DNA of 36,736 bases, from positions 1-36,736 of the forward strand of contig CAZWES010000012.1 of the NCBI GenBank assembly GCA_964632395.1, written 5' to 3'. Positions within the stretch are counted from its first letter, which is position 1; each line of letters starts with the position of its first letter. Positions 22,721-31,383 of the stretch are shown piece by piece. Origin of the DNA: CAZWES01 sp964632395 (lineage in GTDB: Bacteria; Patescibacteriota; Gracilibacteria; Peribacterales; Peribacteraceae). Both the position numbers and the translations under genes were made by a program. The notes beneath the pieces were generated by a model. That model was not told the DNA's origin and did not search any database. It worked only from the letters and a program-made list of their open reading frames with translations.

Positions 22721-23305
22721 TTATGCAGCTATTTTCGCCGATGCTTTTTGTCTCAATTCATCCATTGATGTGATATTCCCCACATCTATCAATTTAAGGA
22801 ATGCCTGCGCTGTAAGCATCACATCCGGAAGGGCACGATGCCTCATTTCAGCTAAGGATAACTTTAGGCGCCTGGCAACTACATCCAGATTATGCTGATA
22901 TTCGTTTGGAGAAACTTTTCGTGAGAGTTGTAGTGTGCACAGACAATCCGGAAGCTCTATGTACCCCCAACACCCTTCTTTTTCGGCTTCCAGAAAGGAA
23001 AGATCGAATGGTGCATTGTGCGCAACCAAAGTTGAATCAGCAGCAAAAGAAAGAAATGATGGGAGAACTTCCTCAATTGGAGGGGCGCCCATCAGCTCCT
23101 TTTCCGGAATCCTGTTAACAATCCCCGCAGCTGCAGAAATCCCCCGTTGTGGGTTAACGAATGACACAAATGTTTTCTCTTCCTGCATTATTCCGCCCTC
23201 AATTCTAATCCCCGCGATTTCCACAATTCGATCTCCTCTCCGTGGATCCAGACCCGTGGTCTCTACATCAAATGCCGTAAAGGAGAGGTTTTTGAGAAAT
23301 GACAT
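22721..23305 (-). CDS. DnaQ-like 3'-5' exonuclease (DEDDh)
   Basis: A stand-alone 194-residue exonuclease, the size of a Pol III epsilon catalytic domain. ExoI: FDVETTGLDPRRGDRIVEIA (Asp/Glu pair). ExoII: LVAHNAPFDLSFLEAE. ExoIII: HRALPDVMLT with the general-base His. It may proofread for the replicative polymerase or act in repair; it lacks an obvious C-terminal polymerase-binding tail. It is first in a probable two-gene unit with def. Confidence 0.93.
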   Translation of the reverse strand: MSFLKNLSFTAFDVETTGLDPRRGDRIVEIAGIRIEGGIMQEEKTFVSFVNPQRGISAAAGIVNRIPEKELMGAPPIEEVLPSFLSFAADSTLVAHNAPFDLSFLEAEKEGCWGYIELPDCLCTLQLSRKVSPNEYQHNLDVVARRLKLSLAEMRHRALPDVMLTAQAFLKLIDVGNITSMDELRQKASAKIAA

Positions 23306-23700
23306 GATGATTCTGTGCGCGGAGCCCGTGGACTATATAGTAGTGGGGTAAATACTCAAAATATGTGTAAAAGTTTTGGACTAAATGCATAGCCCATTAA
23401 AGATGCCAGCCGATTTTTCAACATTTATTTTCATACATGCCACCAGAAAGCTGTTTGCTTCAACCTCTGTGTTCTTGCAAGCTGAAGAGTAAACTCAAAC
23501 AGTTTTTCCACATTTCTTCCCCATCACTGTTAATAACTATCTGGCAGCAGATTGGCTTACAGAAGCTATTTGTATAGGTTTCTTGTCAAATATTTCACAT
23601 TTATTACACATACTAGACCATATTCTCCATCAAATAGGCAACCCCTCACTACTTCTACTATTTATTTAAATAATGAAGAATATCATCTTATACTAAGCGT
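23306..23700. other. AT-rich intergenic region, possible replication origin
   Basis: The longest gene-free stretch here (395 bp) lies between the DnaQ-like gene and dnaN. It is AT-rich and holds DnaA-box-like 9-mers: TTTTCCACA (23504-23512, one difference from TTATCCACA) and, inverted, TGTGTAAAA (23364-23372, one difference from the consensus complement). Weaker ones occur near 23593-23610 (TATTTCACA, TATTACACA). dnaA itself is not in the window. An origin is plausible, not shown; the promoter of dnaN occupies the right end. Confidence 0.35.
23666..23694 (+). promoter_or_regulatory. Promoter of dnaN, leaderless type
   Basis: TATACT (23689-23694) is 6 nt before the ATG at 23701; TTAAAT (23666-23671) is a weak -35 at 17 nt. 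No SD. Confidence 0.5.
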
Positions 23701-24858
23701 ATGAAATTTTCGTGTAAAACAAAGGATATTCTTCAGACAGTAAGTGTTGTTGGTAGAGCGATTGGCAGCCAACAGGCTATGCCCATCCTAAACAATATTC
23801 TTTTTCAGGTTGAAGGAAAGAGGTGCACATTGAGTGCTACTAATTTAGAGTTCTCCATAATTTCACACTTGGATGCAGAAGTGGAAAATGAGGGGTCTAT
23901 CACAATTCCAGCGAAAGCAATTCAAAACTTTGCACAATATTCAACCAATGAAGACGTTGTGTTTGAGTCAAGTGAAGACTCTCAACTCAAGTGTAAATCC
24001 AAAAAATCGAAAACGGTAATTTCCGGAGAAGCGGCGAGTGAGTACCCGACAATTTCTTCTATTCAAAAAGAGGCAAATATCACCATAACTGCGGAGGAGC
24101 TTCTGAGAGCTATTCATTACGTCAGCTTTGCTTCAGCCAAAACAACAACAAGGCCGGTGCTCTCCGGGGTCTTCTGTAAGCTGCTTAAAAAGGAGCTGAT
24201 ATTGGTTGCCACGGATAGCTACAGGCTTTCTGAGTACAAGGCGCCGGTTGTGGAAGCACAAGGCGAAGTTGGATGTATTGTCCCTGCAAAAGTCCTTGTG
24301 GAAATCATGTCGGTTCTTGGTGGCACAATGCGCGGGAAGGATGGCTCTTCCAAAAAAGAAGAAAAGAAAGAGGACAAAAACCAACAAATCTCACTCAGTC
24401 TTGGATCGCAGCAGATAGAGACTGTCATTGGAAAAACAACAATTCTTTCTCGGTTGATAGATGGAACATTTCCGGATTATCAACAGATACTTCCAAAAAA
24501 TCACTCAACAAAGGCGATGTTGCCACACGCAGAGCTATTAGCTGATATCAAACGTATGCACTACTTTGCAAAAGAGAGTAATAACAATCTGACTATTGCA
24601 ACATCTGCGAAGGATGTGAACATCCAAACCCAGGTCACACAGATTGGGCGCGATGAATCCAAAATCGCTGCCGCGGTTCAGGGGGAGAAGAACAAAATCG
24701 CAATTTCCTCATCGTATCTGCTTGATTTCCTTTCTCACGCACAGGGTGAGGAAGTCCAAATGGAATTGACTGATAAAATGCACCCGGCAGTATTCAGGAT
24801 CCCGGATATGCCCAATTTTCTGCATCTAATTATGCCTTTAAGGCTTACAGAAGAGTAA
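23701..24858 (+). CDS. dnaN: DNA polymerase III beta sliding clamp
   Basis: DnaN forms the ring that tethers the replicative polymerase to DNA. The 385-residue protein has the three repeated clamp domains: it begins MKFSCKTKDILQTVSVVGRA, with NNILFQVEGKRCTLSATNLE (domain 1), SGVFCKLLKKELILVATDSYRLS (domain 2) and a C-terminal YLLDFLSHAQGEEVQMELTD and HLIMPLRL (domain 3). A charged insert (KDGSSKKEEKKEDKNQQ, about residues 217-233) sits in domain 2 and probably forms a flexible loop. Followed by mfd on the same strand with its own promoter. Confidence 0.97.
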   Translation: MKFSCKTKDILQTVSVVGRAIGSQQAMPILNNILFQVEGKRCTLSATNLEFSIISHLDAEVENEGSITIPAKAIQNFAQYSTNEDVVFESSEDSQLKCKSKKSKTVISGEAASEYPTISSIQKEANITITAEELLRAIHYVSFASAKTTTRPVLSGVFCKLLKKELILVATDSYRLSEYKAPVVEAQGEVGCIVPAKVLVEIMSVLGGTMRGKDGSSKKEEKKEDKNQQISLSLGSQQIETVIGKTTILSRLIDGTFPDYQQILPKNHSTKAMLPHAELLADIKRMHYFAKESNNNLTIATSAKDVNIQTQVTQIGRDESKIAAAVQGEKNKIAISSSYLLDFLSHAQGEEVQMELTDKMHPAVFRIPDMPNFLHLIMPLRLTEE

Positions 24859-24869
24859 TAAGTTGCTGT

Positions 24870-24898
24870 TTGTCGAGTCTCAGGATTACTGATAGAAT
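24870..24898 (+). promoter_or_regulatory. Promoter of mfd with a leader
   Basis: TTGTCG (24870-24875), 17 nt, TAGAAT (24893-24898). Start near 24905 gives a leader of about 74 nt that contains the palindrome GGAGGCCTCC, unlike the leaderless genes nearby. Confidence 0.55.
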
Positions 24899-24978
24899 AC
24901 TCGTGTAGTTGGGTTACGAGGTGAATCGGGCTCTCCGGATTTTTGGGAGGCCTCCTCATTTTATTCCACAGATTTAAT

Positions 24979-27900
24979 ATGAAGCCATCTCTTCTTTTGG
25001 GAGAGAAGACGCACCGGGAATTGCTTGAGCTTCTCTTAAGCAGGAAGTCGCTCACCGTATCAGGTGCGTCTAACGAAACTGCAAAAGCGCTGCTTGTTGC
25101 CCATTTTTTTGATACACAACCAAAAAAGACCGTGATGGTGGTTTCGGATGATGCGCATCGTGAGAGTATTCAAAGGTGGTTGCACTTCTTTGGTGTGGCA
25201 ACGGCATCACTCGGCGGTGGTGATATTAAGATTGATCAGGAAAAAGAAATTGATCTGCGTTCGTATCTCTCATTCTTTATATCCGATTATGCGGAAGTGT
25301 TACTTGTTACCGAGGATGAGTGGAAGTCAAAGACTCCAAATCTTACAAACCTTGAAGAAAAAAAGATCACAGTTTCAGTCGGTGATGAAGTTGATTCCAC
25401 TCAATTTTTTGAGGATCTCATGGATCGTGGATATGAACATGGGCAGGATTTGTATCTAAAACCCGGTGAGTACCGTAAAATAGGGGATACGCTGGATATT
25501 TATCCAATCCAGGCCGAGCATCCACATAAGATACTTTTCAATTTTGAGAAAGTTGAATCCATTAAACGAGTTAATCCGGAGGACGTTGCAGACATTGAAG
25601 ATGTAAGCGAACCGCTTGATATTTATCCAAACAAATGGGAGAAAGAATCCGCACTAAAAGATCAACTTTCCAATGATCACTTTTTGGTTTTGGATGAGCA
25701 GGAAGAATTGCCGCCAGAGAATGTCCCGACTCTCATATACACAGCGTTCCCGCAAAGTGAAGAGGGGCACGCTCATCTCAGATATCTTTCCGTTTTGAAG
25801 TTTTACACACTCACGGATTTCCTGAATGACGTCCGTGATAAGTTGGCGCAGAAATGGAAACTTTTAATCGTCACAAAACGTGCAGACGAGCTAAGTGCGA
25901 TTTTGGAAGAGGAAAATATTTCAAATACACAAAAAGAAGAAATGAGGCCAAGCACAGTCACAATATTTGATGCTTCGGGTGAGGAGGTTCTGCCACACTC
26001 TTTGCAGAATCCAGACCTCAAAATCGCGATGCTCACTGACCGTGAGGTTTTTTCGCTTAAGAAAGAGACAAAACAGAGATCACTCCAAAAACTTTCACTC
26101 GATTTCATCACATCACTCCAGCCTGGCGACTATGTTGTTCATATGGATCACGGGATTGGGAGGTTCACAGAGATTGTGCAGAAAACAGTTGATGAAGTCA
26201 CACGTGAATATCTGGAACTTCAATACGCCGGGAATGATCGTCTGTTTATTCCAATCGACCAAGCGGATAAATTGAGTAAGTATGTACATGAAGAAGGTGG
26301 AGAGCCGACGTTGAGCAAGCTTGGGTCAACAGACTGGAAACGTACGGTTGCGAAGGTAAAAAGTGAGACGAAGAAAATCGCAAAGGAGCTCTTAAAGCTC
26401 TATGCAAAACGCGCACGCGCAAAGGGACATGCGTATCCGGAAGATACTAAGGAACAGAAAAAGTTTGAGGTGGCTTTTGAATACACAGAAACTCCGGGGC
26501 AGCTAAAGGCGATTCAGGATTTGAAGGAGGATATGGAAGATGATCACCCAATGGACCGCTTGATTTGCGGCGATGTTGGGTTTGGAAAAACAGAAGTTGC
26601 AATGCGTGCAGCCTTCAAGGCAATTCAATCAGGGAAACAGGTTGCACTTGTCTCCCCAATCACCATTCTTGCGGATCAGCACTATAAAACCTTCACAAAA
26701 CGCCTTCATGAAGCGGGATTTGAAAATATCCGTGTAGAGATGCTTTCACGATTTCGCAGTAAGGCAGAGCAAAAGGTGATCCTGGAGAAGCTCAGAAAAG
26801 GAGATTTGGATGTTGTTGTTGGCACACACAGGTTGTTGCAGGGTGATGTGGAGTTCTTCAATCTGGGTCTTGTAATAGTTGATGAGGAGCAGCGATTTGG
26901 AGTTAAACAAAAAGAGAAGCTGAAGGAGATGCGCGCGAATGTGGATATTTTGACTCTAACTGCGACACCGATTCCACGGACTCTAAATCTCTCGCTGCAC
27001 AAATTCCGCGACATCACAACGATTACAACTCCACCGCCGGGGCGTCTTCCAATCATCACAGAAGTTAGGAAATATTCTGATGCGCTCCTTCGTCAGGCCA
27101 TACTTTCCGAAATACAAAGAAAAGGTCAGGTATATGTCCTGCACAACCGCGTAGAAACAATTGATGCGTTTGCAGGGAAACTCGGCAAACTCGTCCCAGA
27201 GGCGACGTTCGTAGTCAGTCATGGTCAGTTGAAACCAGATGATCTGGAAAAGCGTGTGATGGCGTTTAAAGAGGGAAAATATGACGTTCTGGTTTCTTCC
27301 ACAATCATCGAGAACGGAATCGATCTCCCGCGTGCAAACACACTCATCATCAACGAAGCAGAAAACTTCGGGCTCGCTCAGCTCTATCAGCTACGCGGAC
27401 GAGTTGGCCGTGGAAAAGTCCAGGCTTACGCATATTTCCTCTACCATACACAGAGGCTTAAAGACGATGCCAAGAAGCGTCTGCGTGCAATCGTGGAGGC
27501 TTCCGAGCTGGGGTCTGGCTTCCAAATTGCAATGCGCGATCTTGAGATCAGGGGAGCTGGAGAAATTCTCGGCGGCGAACAATCAGGTCATATGAAAACC
27601 GTTGGGATGAGTCATTTTCTTCGTCTTTTGAAACAAACTGTGGAAGAGATGCAACACGGTTCGAAAGCTGATACTGCAGTGGATGAAACTGTGGAAATAA
27701 ATATACCGGTCGAAGCATTCATCCCAAGCTTTTACATTCCCGATGAGCAGGAAAAAATCAACATTTATCAGAAGTTGGCGAGCAGCGAGGACGAAGCGAT
27801 TTTGAAAGAGTTTGAGGAGGATCTGATTGAGGAATACGGTGAGATGCCAAACCAGGTCGAAAATCTTTTCCAGATCCTACGATTTAAGATGGTGTGTCGA

Positions 27901-28194
27901 CGTGCAGGTGTCACACGCGTGAAAGCGGAAGTTAGGGTGTCATCTCGAGCACGGTCGAGAGATGACACGAGTGCGAGAGGTGAAATAGTCCTCACTCTCG
28001 CAGCACGCGTAAAAGCTGAAAACATCATCCCAATGCTTCAGGCAAATTCTAAGTGGAAGGTGAGTGGGCAAACCGTGCGCATCAATATCAAAGACTTGGG
28101 CGAAGATTGGTTTGGGGGGCTTAAGGGGAATGTGGAGAAAATTAAGATCAGAAAGGCTTCAGTTAGGAAGCCGAAGAAAAAACAGGAGAATTAA
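24979..28194 (+). CDS. mfd: Transcription-repair coupling factor Mfd
   Basis: Mfd removes stalled RNA polymerase and recruits UvrA. About 1071 residues, slightly shorter than usual at the N-terminus. Order seen: UvrB-homology region (YRKIGDTLDIYPI), CarD-like RNAP-interaction domain (GDYVVHMDHGIGRF), helicase motifs GDVGFGKTE (Walker A), VIVDEEQRFG (DEEQ), TATPIPRT, and GRVGRGKVQAYAYFLY, then the RAD motif (LRAIVEASELGSGFQIAMRDLEIRGAG, TRG-like) and a C-terminal UvrA-binding domain. A short palindrome (27937-27968) is inserted in frame in that last domain. The ATG at 24943 upstream is in the leader palindrome region and rejected. Confidence 0.96.
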   Translation: MKPSLLLGEKTHRELLELLLSRKSLTVSGASNETAKALLVAHFFDTQPKKTVMVVSDDAHRESIQRWLHFFGVATASLGGGDIKIDQEKEIDLRSYLSFFISDYAEVLLVTEDEWKSKTPNLTNLEEKKITVSVGDEVDSTQFFEDLMDRGYEHGQDLYLKPGEYRKIGDTLDIYPIQAEHPHKILFNFEKVESIKRVNPEDVADIEDVSEPLDIYPNKWEKESALKDQLSNDHFLVLDEQEELPPENVPTLIYTAFPQSEEGHAHLRYLSVLKFYTLTDFLNDVRDKLAQKWKLLIVTKRADELSAILEEENISNTQKEEMRPSTVTIFDASGEEVLPHSLQNPDLKIAMLTDREVFSLKKETKQRSLQKLSLDFITSLQPGDYVVHMDHGIGRFTEIVQKTVDEVTREYLELQYAGNDRLFIPIDQADKLSKYVHEEGGEPTLSKLGSTDWKRTVAKVKSETKKIAKELLKLYAKRARAKGHAYPEDTKEQKKFEVAFEYTETPGQLKAIQDLKEDMEDDHPMDRLICGDVGFGKTEVAMRAAFKAIQSGKQVALVSPITILADQHYKTFTKRLHEAGFENIRVEMLSRFRSKAEQKVILEKLRKGDLDVVVGTHRLLQGDVEFFNLGLVIVDEEQRFGVKQKEKLKEMRANVDILTLTATPIPRTLNLSLHKFRDITTITTPPPGRLPIITEVRKYSDALLRQAILSEIQRKGQVYVLHNRVETIDAFAGKLGKLVPEATFVVSHGQLKPDDLEKRVMAFKEGKYDVLVSSTIIENGIDLPRANTLIINEAENFGLAQLYQLRGRVGRGKVQAYAYFLYHTQRLKDDAKKRLRAIVEASELGSGFQIAMRDLEIRGAGEILGGEQSGHMKTVGMSHFLRLLKQTVEEMQHGSKADTAVDETVEINIPVEAFIPSFYIPDEQEKINIYQKLASSEDEAILKEFEEDLIEEYGEMPNQVENLFQILRFKMVCRRAGVTRVKAEVRVSSRARSRDDTSARGEIVLTLAARVKAENIIPMLQANSKWKVSGQTVRINIKDLGEDWFGGLKGNVEKIKIRKASVRKPKKKQEN
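27937..27968. repeat. Palindromic element inside mfd
   Basis: Exact 10-bp arms GTGTCATCTC (27937-27946) and GAGATGACAC (27959-27968) around a 12-nt loop. Translated as VSSRARSRDDTS in the C-terminal domain, keeping the frame. Confidence 0.8.
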
Positions 28195-28204
28195 CGTCTT
28201 TATC

Positions 28205-28513
28205 TTAGTCTTGTGTACCTATCCGGGCGCTTACGGCTTGGAGAAGCTTTTTGAATTCTCCTATGCTTTTTCGGAGACCTTCTTTGGCTTCTGGAGTTGC
28301 CAGCCCATCAAGTCGTGACACCACGGGGTGCCCATCAAATTCTGCTTGTCCAGAAGATTGTTGTGTTAGAAAGGCAAGATTGCTCTCTAGTCCTGATATT
28401 CTTCCAGCGGTTGCATCTTTGATTCTCTCTAAAAGCTCAGGGCTTTGCGCTTCCAAAATCTGATCTCTTTCCTCATCAGCGAGTTTTGCCAACTGATCAA
28501 GGGTAACTCCCAT
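28205..28513 (-). CDS. Small helical hypothetical protein, 102 aa
   Basis: Unrecognised, acidic, nearly all-helical protein without membrane segments: LDQLAKLADEERDQILEAQS, PELLERIKDATAGRI and a C-terminal amphipathic helix (KSIGEFKKLLQAVSARI). It has a good promoter giving a leaderless transcript: TTGAAT-16-TACACT, 7 nt before the ATG. Its 3' end converges on mfd, 10 nt away. No function is assigned. Confidence 0.65.
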   Translation of the reverse strand: MGVTLDQLAKLADEERDQILEAQSPELLERIKDATAGRISGLESNLAFLTQQSSGQAEFDGHPVVSRLDGLATPEAKEGLRKSIGEFKKLLQAVSARIGTQD

Positions 28514-28520
28514 ATTAATC

Positions 28521-28548
28521 AGTGTAGATGATTCTTGTGGCCATTCAA
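28521..28548 (-). promoter_or_regulatory. Promoter of the 102-aa gene (leaderless type)
   Basis: TTGAAT (28543-28548), 16 nt, TACACT (28521-28526), then 7 nt to the ATG at 28513. Confidence 0.65.
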
Positions 28549-28580
28549 GGTATCCAGTGGATATTTTATTTGTCCTTTAA

Positions 28581-28784
28581 TTAGCCCACCTCGATTACCC
28601 CTTTCTTTGTTTTGCCTGGCCTGTAAACCAAGAACACAAGTCCAATAACAATACATGCAACTCCGAGTACGATGTGTACAAGGGGGTAGTTGTTATACAC
28701 GATGTAACTCAGCACCTCGTAAATTGGAGGAACTGCCAGGACTGTGCCAGAGACGACGAGGAGGAGACCAACGAGGGGGGCCAT
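28581..28784 (-). CDS. Small two-helix membrane protein, 67 aa
   Basis: Two hydrophobic segments (APLVGLLLVVSGTVLAVPP and LVHIVLGVACIVIGLVFLVY) with a basic C-terminal tail (RPGKTKKG). Unrecognised. An ATG 18 nt upstream exists, but its -10 box (TATTCT, 28793-28798) would overlap it; the promoter fits the ATG at 28784. AAGACA (28816-28821) is a -35 at 17 nt. Confidence 0.65.
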   Translation of the reverse strand: MAPLVGLLLVVSGTVLAVPPIYEVLSYIVYNNYPLVHIVLGVACIVIGLVFLVYRPGKTKKGVIEVG

Positions 28785-28792
28785 TTGCTCAC

Positions 28793-28821
28793 AGAATAGC
28801 AATTATTTTTGTAGTTGTCTT
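28793..28821 (-). promoter_or_regulatory. Promoter of the 67-aa membrane protein gene
   Basis: AAGACA (28816-28821), 17 nt, TATTCT (28793-28798), then 8 nt to the ATG at 28784. Confidence 0.58.
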
Positions 28822-29003
28822 GTTCTCGCTGCCAGTGCAAATACCATAAAATAGTTCTCCAGGGACTCCGGTGTGTAGCCACAATATGTATTCTTGCCTG
28901 AGCAAAGAGCGCAAAAAACCTTTCGTGCTCGGCAGCAGCGTTCCACGGTAAGTCCACGATGGATTTTTAAGTGCATGCTACTCCCATCTTAACCATAAAA
29001 CGC

Positions 29004-29009
29004 TACACT
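29004..29009 (+). promoter_or_regulatory. -10 box for leaderless pheT
   Basis: TACACT is 7 nt before the ATG at 29017; no convincing -35 and no SD. The space 28803-29003 otherwise shows no feature I can support. Confidence 0.42.
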
Positions 29010-29016
29010 GTCCCCA

Positions 29017-31383
29017 ATGAAACTCTCTCTAAATTGGCTCTCCGACTTCGTAGATTTCTCCGAGAAGAACCCGCACAAGATTGCGGAGGCGCTTACACTT
29101 TCCGTTGCGGAAGTGGAGGAGGTGGAGGAGCAGGGCGCACTCCTCAAAAATTGCGTGGTTGGTAAAGTTGTGAAAATTGAAAAGCATCCGGATGCGGATA
29201 AGCTCAGTCTGTGCGACGTCAAGACTGATCGTGGAGTTGTGAGGGTGGTCTGCGGAGGAACAAACTTGCGAGAGGGGATGTGTGTTGCTTTTGCGCATGT
29301 GGGCGCGTGCATCAAAACAGAGGATGGCGAGCTTTTTGAATTAAAGAAAGTGAAAATCAGAGGGGAAGAGAGCTCGGGGATGATTTGTGCATCGGTTGAG
29401 CTTGAGCTTGCAGACCGCTTCCCTGCGACATCTGAGCAAGGCGATCGTCCTGTTATTGATCTTGGTGATAGTGATGAGGGTGTTGGCACGCCTCTCAAGG
29501 ATTATTTGGGGCTCGATGATGTCATTTTCCACATTGATAACCATGCAATCACGCATCGTGCGGATTTGTTTTCGCAGGTTGGGTTTGCAAGAGAATGTGT
29601 GGCGCTGGGACTTGGTAAGTGGAAGAAGAATCCGGAGATCAAAAATATGAAGTCCGGCAGTGGGAGCGGCTTATTCAAATTCATCAACGATGCACCAAAA
29701 AAGATGCCACGTTACTGTGCATGTTTTCTTGAAATTGATGGGATTGGCGAAACGCCGGACTGGATGAAGAAAAAGTTAGAAGCTGTGGGGTGGAGGTCAC
29801 TGAATCTTCCGATTGATATCACAAACTATGTTGCAACCGAAATTGGAGTTCCGCTACACAGTTTTGATGTGGATGATATAAAGGGTGATGTGCATATGAG
29901 AGAGGCTAAAAAGGGAGAGAAAATTGTCACTTTGGATGAGGCTGAGCGCGAACTCCCTGCGGGCGCATTGGTTTTGAGTGATGATGAGGGAATCTTTGAT
30001 CTACTTGGGATTATGGGGGGGCTACGTAGCTCTACAAAAGAATCCACACGCAGGATTTATCTGCATAGTGCAAGTCTGGATTCTGTTTCTATCAGGCGGA
30101 CAATTCTCGCTACGGGCCATCGCACAGATGCTGCAACGATTTATGAGAAAGGTGTCCCGCATATCGTCACCGAACAGGGATTCTATCGTGCTCTTGAGCT
30201 ATTTTTGGAGCTTGTTCCAGGTGCAAAGCTCGTTTCTGAGATTGAGTCATGTGGAGATAATGGAAAGCCGGAAGCTATTGAGCTGCCGATTGAAAAGGTT
30301 TCGCAGCGGCTCGGTCAGGAGATTTCAAAAAAAGAAGCTGTGAACGCGCTCGGAGGTTTGGATTTTGATGTTAAGTCGAAGAAATCAGTTCTGAGCGTTA
30401 CGCCACCGCTACATCGCCTGAATGATATCAAGCAGCCTGCAGATTTGATTGAGGAGATAGCACGCATCATCGGTTTCTCTGTTTTTGAGGAGGAGATTCC
30501 GGAGGCAGATGTCACACTGCCTGCACGCGATGATCGTCTGAATGTGATGCGTGATGTTCTAAAAGAAGTAGGATTTTACGAGACTGTTCAGTTTGCATTT
30601 GCTGGAGAAGGCCTTCTTAAAAAAGCTGGAAATCAAACTAGGAAACTTCGTGAGATTGAAAACCCGCTTGGGGGAGATATCAAGTACATGCGCCCAAGCC
30701 TAATTCCACGGCTTTTGGATTATGCATCAGAAAATATCCGACTTGTTGATGAGGAGCTCAAGATTTTTGAAGTTGGTCATGTGTTTGAGGGGGAAGGCGA
30801 ACATCAATCTTTTGCGCTCATTATTTCCAGCGTCAGTGATGGTGGTGTGAGGAACACACCGTTCCTCAGGCTTAAGTCAGTAATCAAAGAAATTTGTGAG
30901 GCTGTAGGGCTTGAGGTTGGATTCAAAAATGACAAGAAACCTGCATCATCAGCGCACCCGGGGCGAGCAGTCAAAGTCATAATTTCCGGAAAAGATGTTG
31001 GAACACTCACGGAACTACATCCAGCCATTGGTAAAAACTTTGATCTTGCAGGACGGACTGCAGTTTGTGAAATCAATTTGGAAGAAGTTCTTTCGGAATC
31101 CTCAGCTGAGAAAATTTATGAGGAGTTGCCGGAGTTTCCATCAATAACATACGATTCAACTGTGACTGTGGGTGATGAGGTTGAGGCTACCTCGCTCATT
31201 TCCAAGGCAGGGAAGTCACACGAGTTTCTGCAGAATGTTGCCCTTGTGGATTTGTTTGAGAAAGATGGGAAGAGACAGCTCACATTCCGTTGTACGTACA
31301 ATGCGGGCGATAGAACTTTGACAGAGGAAGAGGTGAAACCAATTCATGAAAAGGTGGAAGCGGGGCTGGGTCAGACTTCGTAG
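29017..31383 (+). CDS. pheT: Phenylalanyl-tRNA synthetase beta chain
   Basis: PheT binds tRNA and edits Tyr-tRNA(Phe) in the alpha2-beta2 enzyme. The 788-residue length is typical. Domain order: MKLSLNWLSDFVD, EMAP-like tRNA-binding domain (VVKIEKHPDADKLSLCDVKT), B3/B4 editing core (VGWRSLNLPIDITNYVATEIG), B5 (LPIEKVSQRLGQEISKKEAV), core fold (MRPSLIPRLLDYASENIRL), and C-terminal FDX-ACB anticodon-binding domain (ELPEFPSITYDSTVTVGDEV and LTFRCTYNAGDRTLTEEEV). pheS is not adjacent, unlike in most bacteria. Its end overlaps the convergent ATPase gene by 13 bp. Confidence 0.97.
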   Translation: MKLSLNWLSDFVDFSEKNPHKIAEALTLSVAEVEEVEEQGALLKNCVVGKVVKIEKHPDADKLSLCDVKTDRGVVRVVCGGTNLREGMCVAFAHVGACIKTEDGELFELKKVKIRGEESSGMICASVELELADRFPATSEQGDRPVIDLGDSDEGVGTPLKDYLGLDDVIFHIDNHAITHRADLFSQVGFARECVALGLGKWKKNPEIKNMKSGSGSGLFKFINDAPKKMPRYCACFLEIDGIGETPDWMKKKLEAVGWRSLNLPIDITNYVATEIGVPLHSFDVDDIKGDVHMREAKKGEKIVTLDEAERELPAGALVLSDDEGIFDLLGIMGGLRSSTKESTRRIYLHSASLDSVSIRRTILATGHRTDAATIYEKGVPHIVTEQGFYRALELFLELVPGAKLVSEIESCGDNGKPEAIELPIEKVSQRLGQEISKKEAVNALGGLDFDVKSKKSVLSVTPPLHRLNDIKQPADLIEEIARIIGFSVFEEEIPEADVTLPARDDRLNVMRDVLKEVGFYETVQFAFAGEGLLKKAGNQTRKLREIENPLGGDIKYMRPSLIPRLLDYASENIRLVDEELKIFEVGHVFEGEGEHQSFALIISSVSDGGVRNTPFLRLKSVIKEICEAVGLEVGFKNDKKPASSAHPGRAVKVIISGKDVGTLTELHPAIGKNFDLAGRTAVCEINLEEVLSESSAEKIYEELPEFPSITYDSTVTVGDEVEATSLISKAGKSHEFLQNVALVDLFEKDGKRQLTFRCTYNAGDRTLTEEEVKPIHEKVEAGLGQTS

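Noticed and set aside
28803..29003. Small RNA gene between the membrane protein gene and pheT
   Set aside because: Only weak short complementarities (GAGCA/TGCTC); no promoter plus terminator pair.
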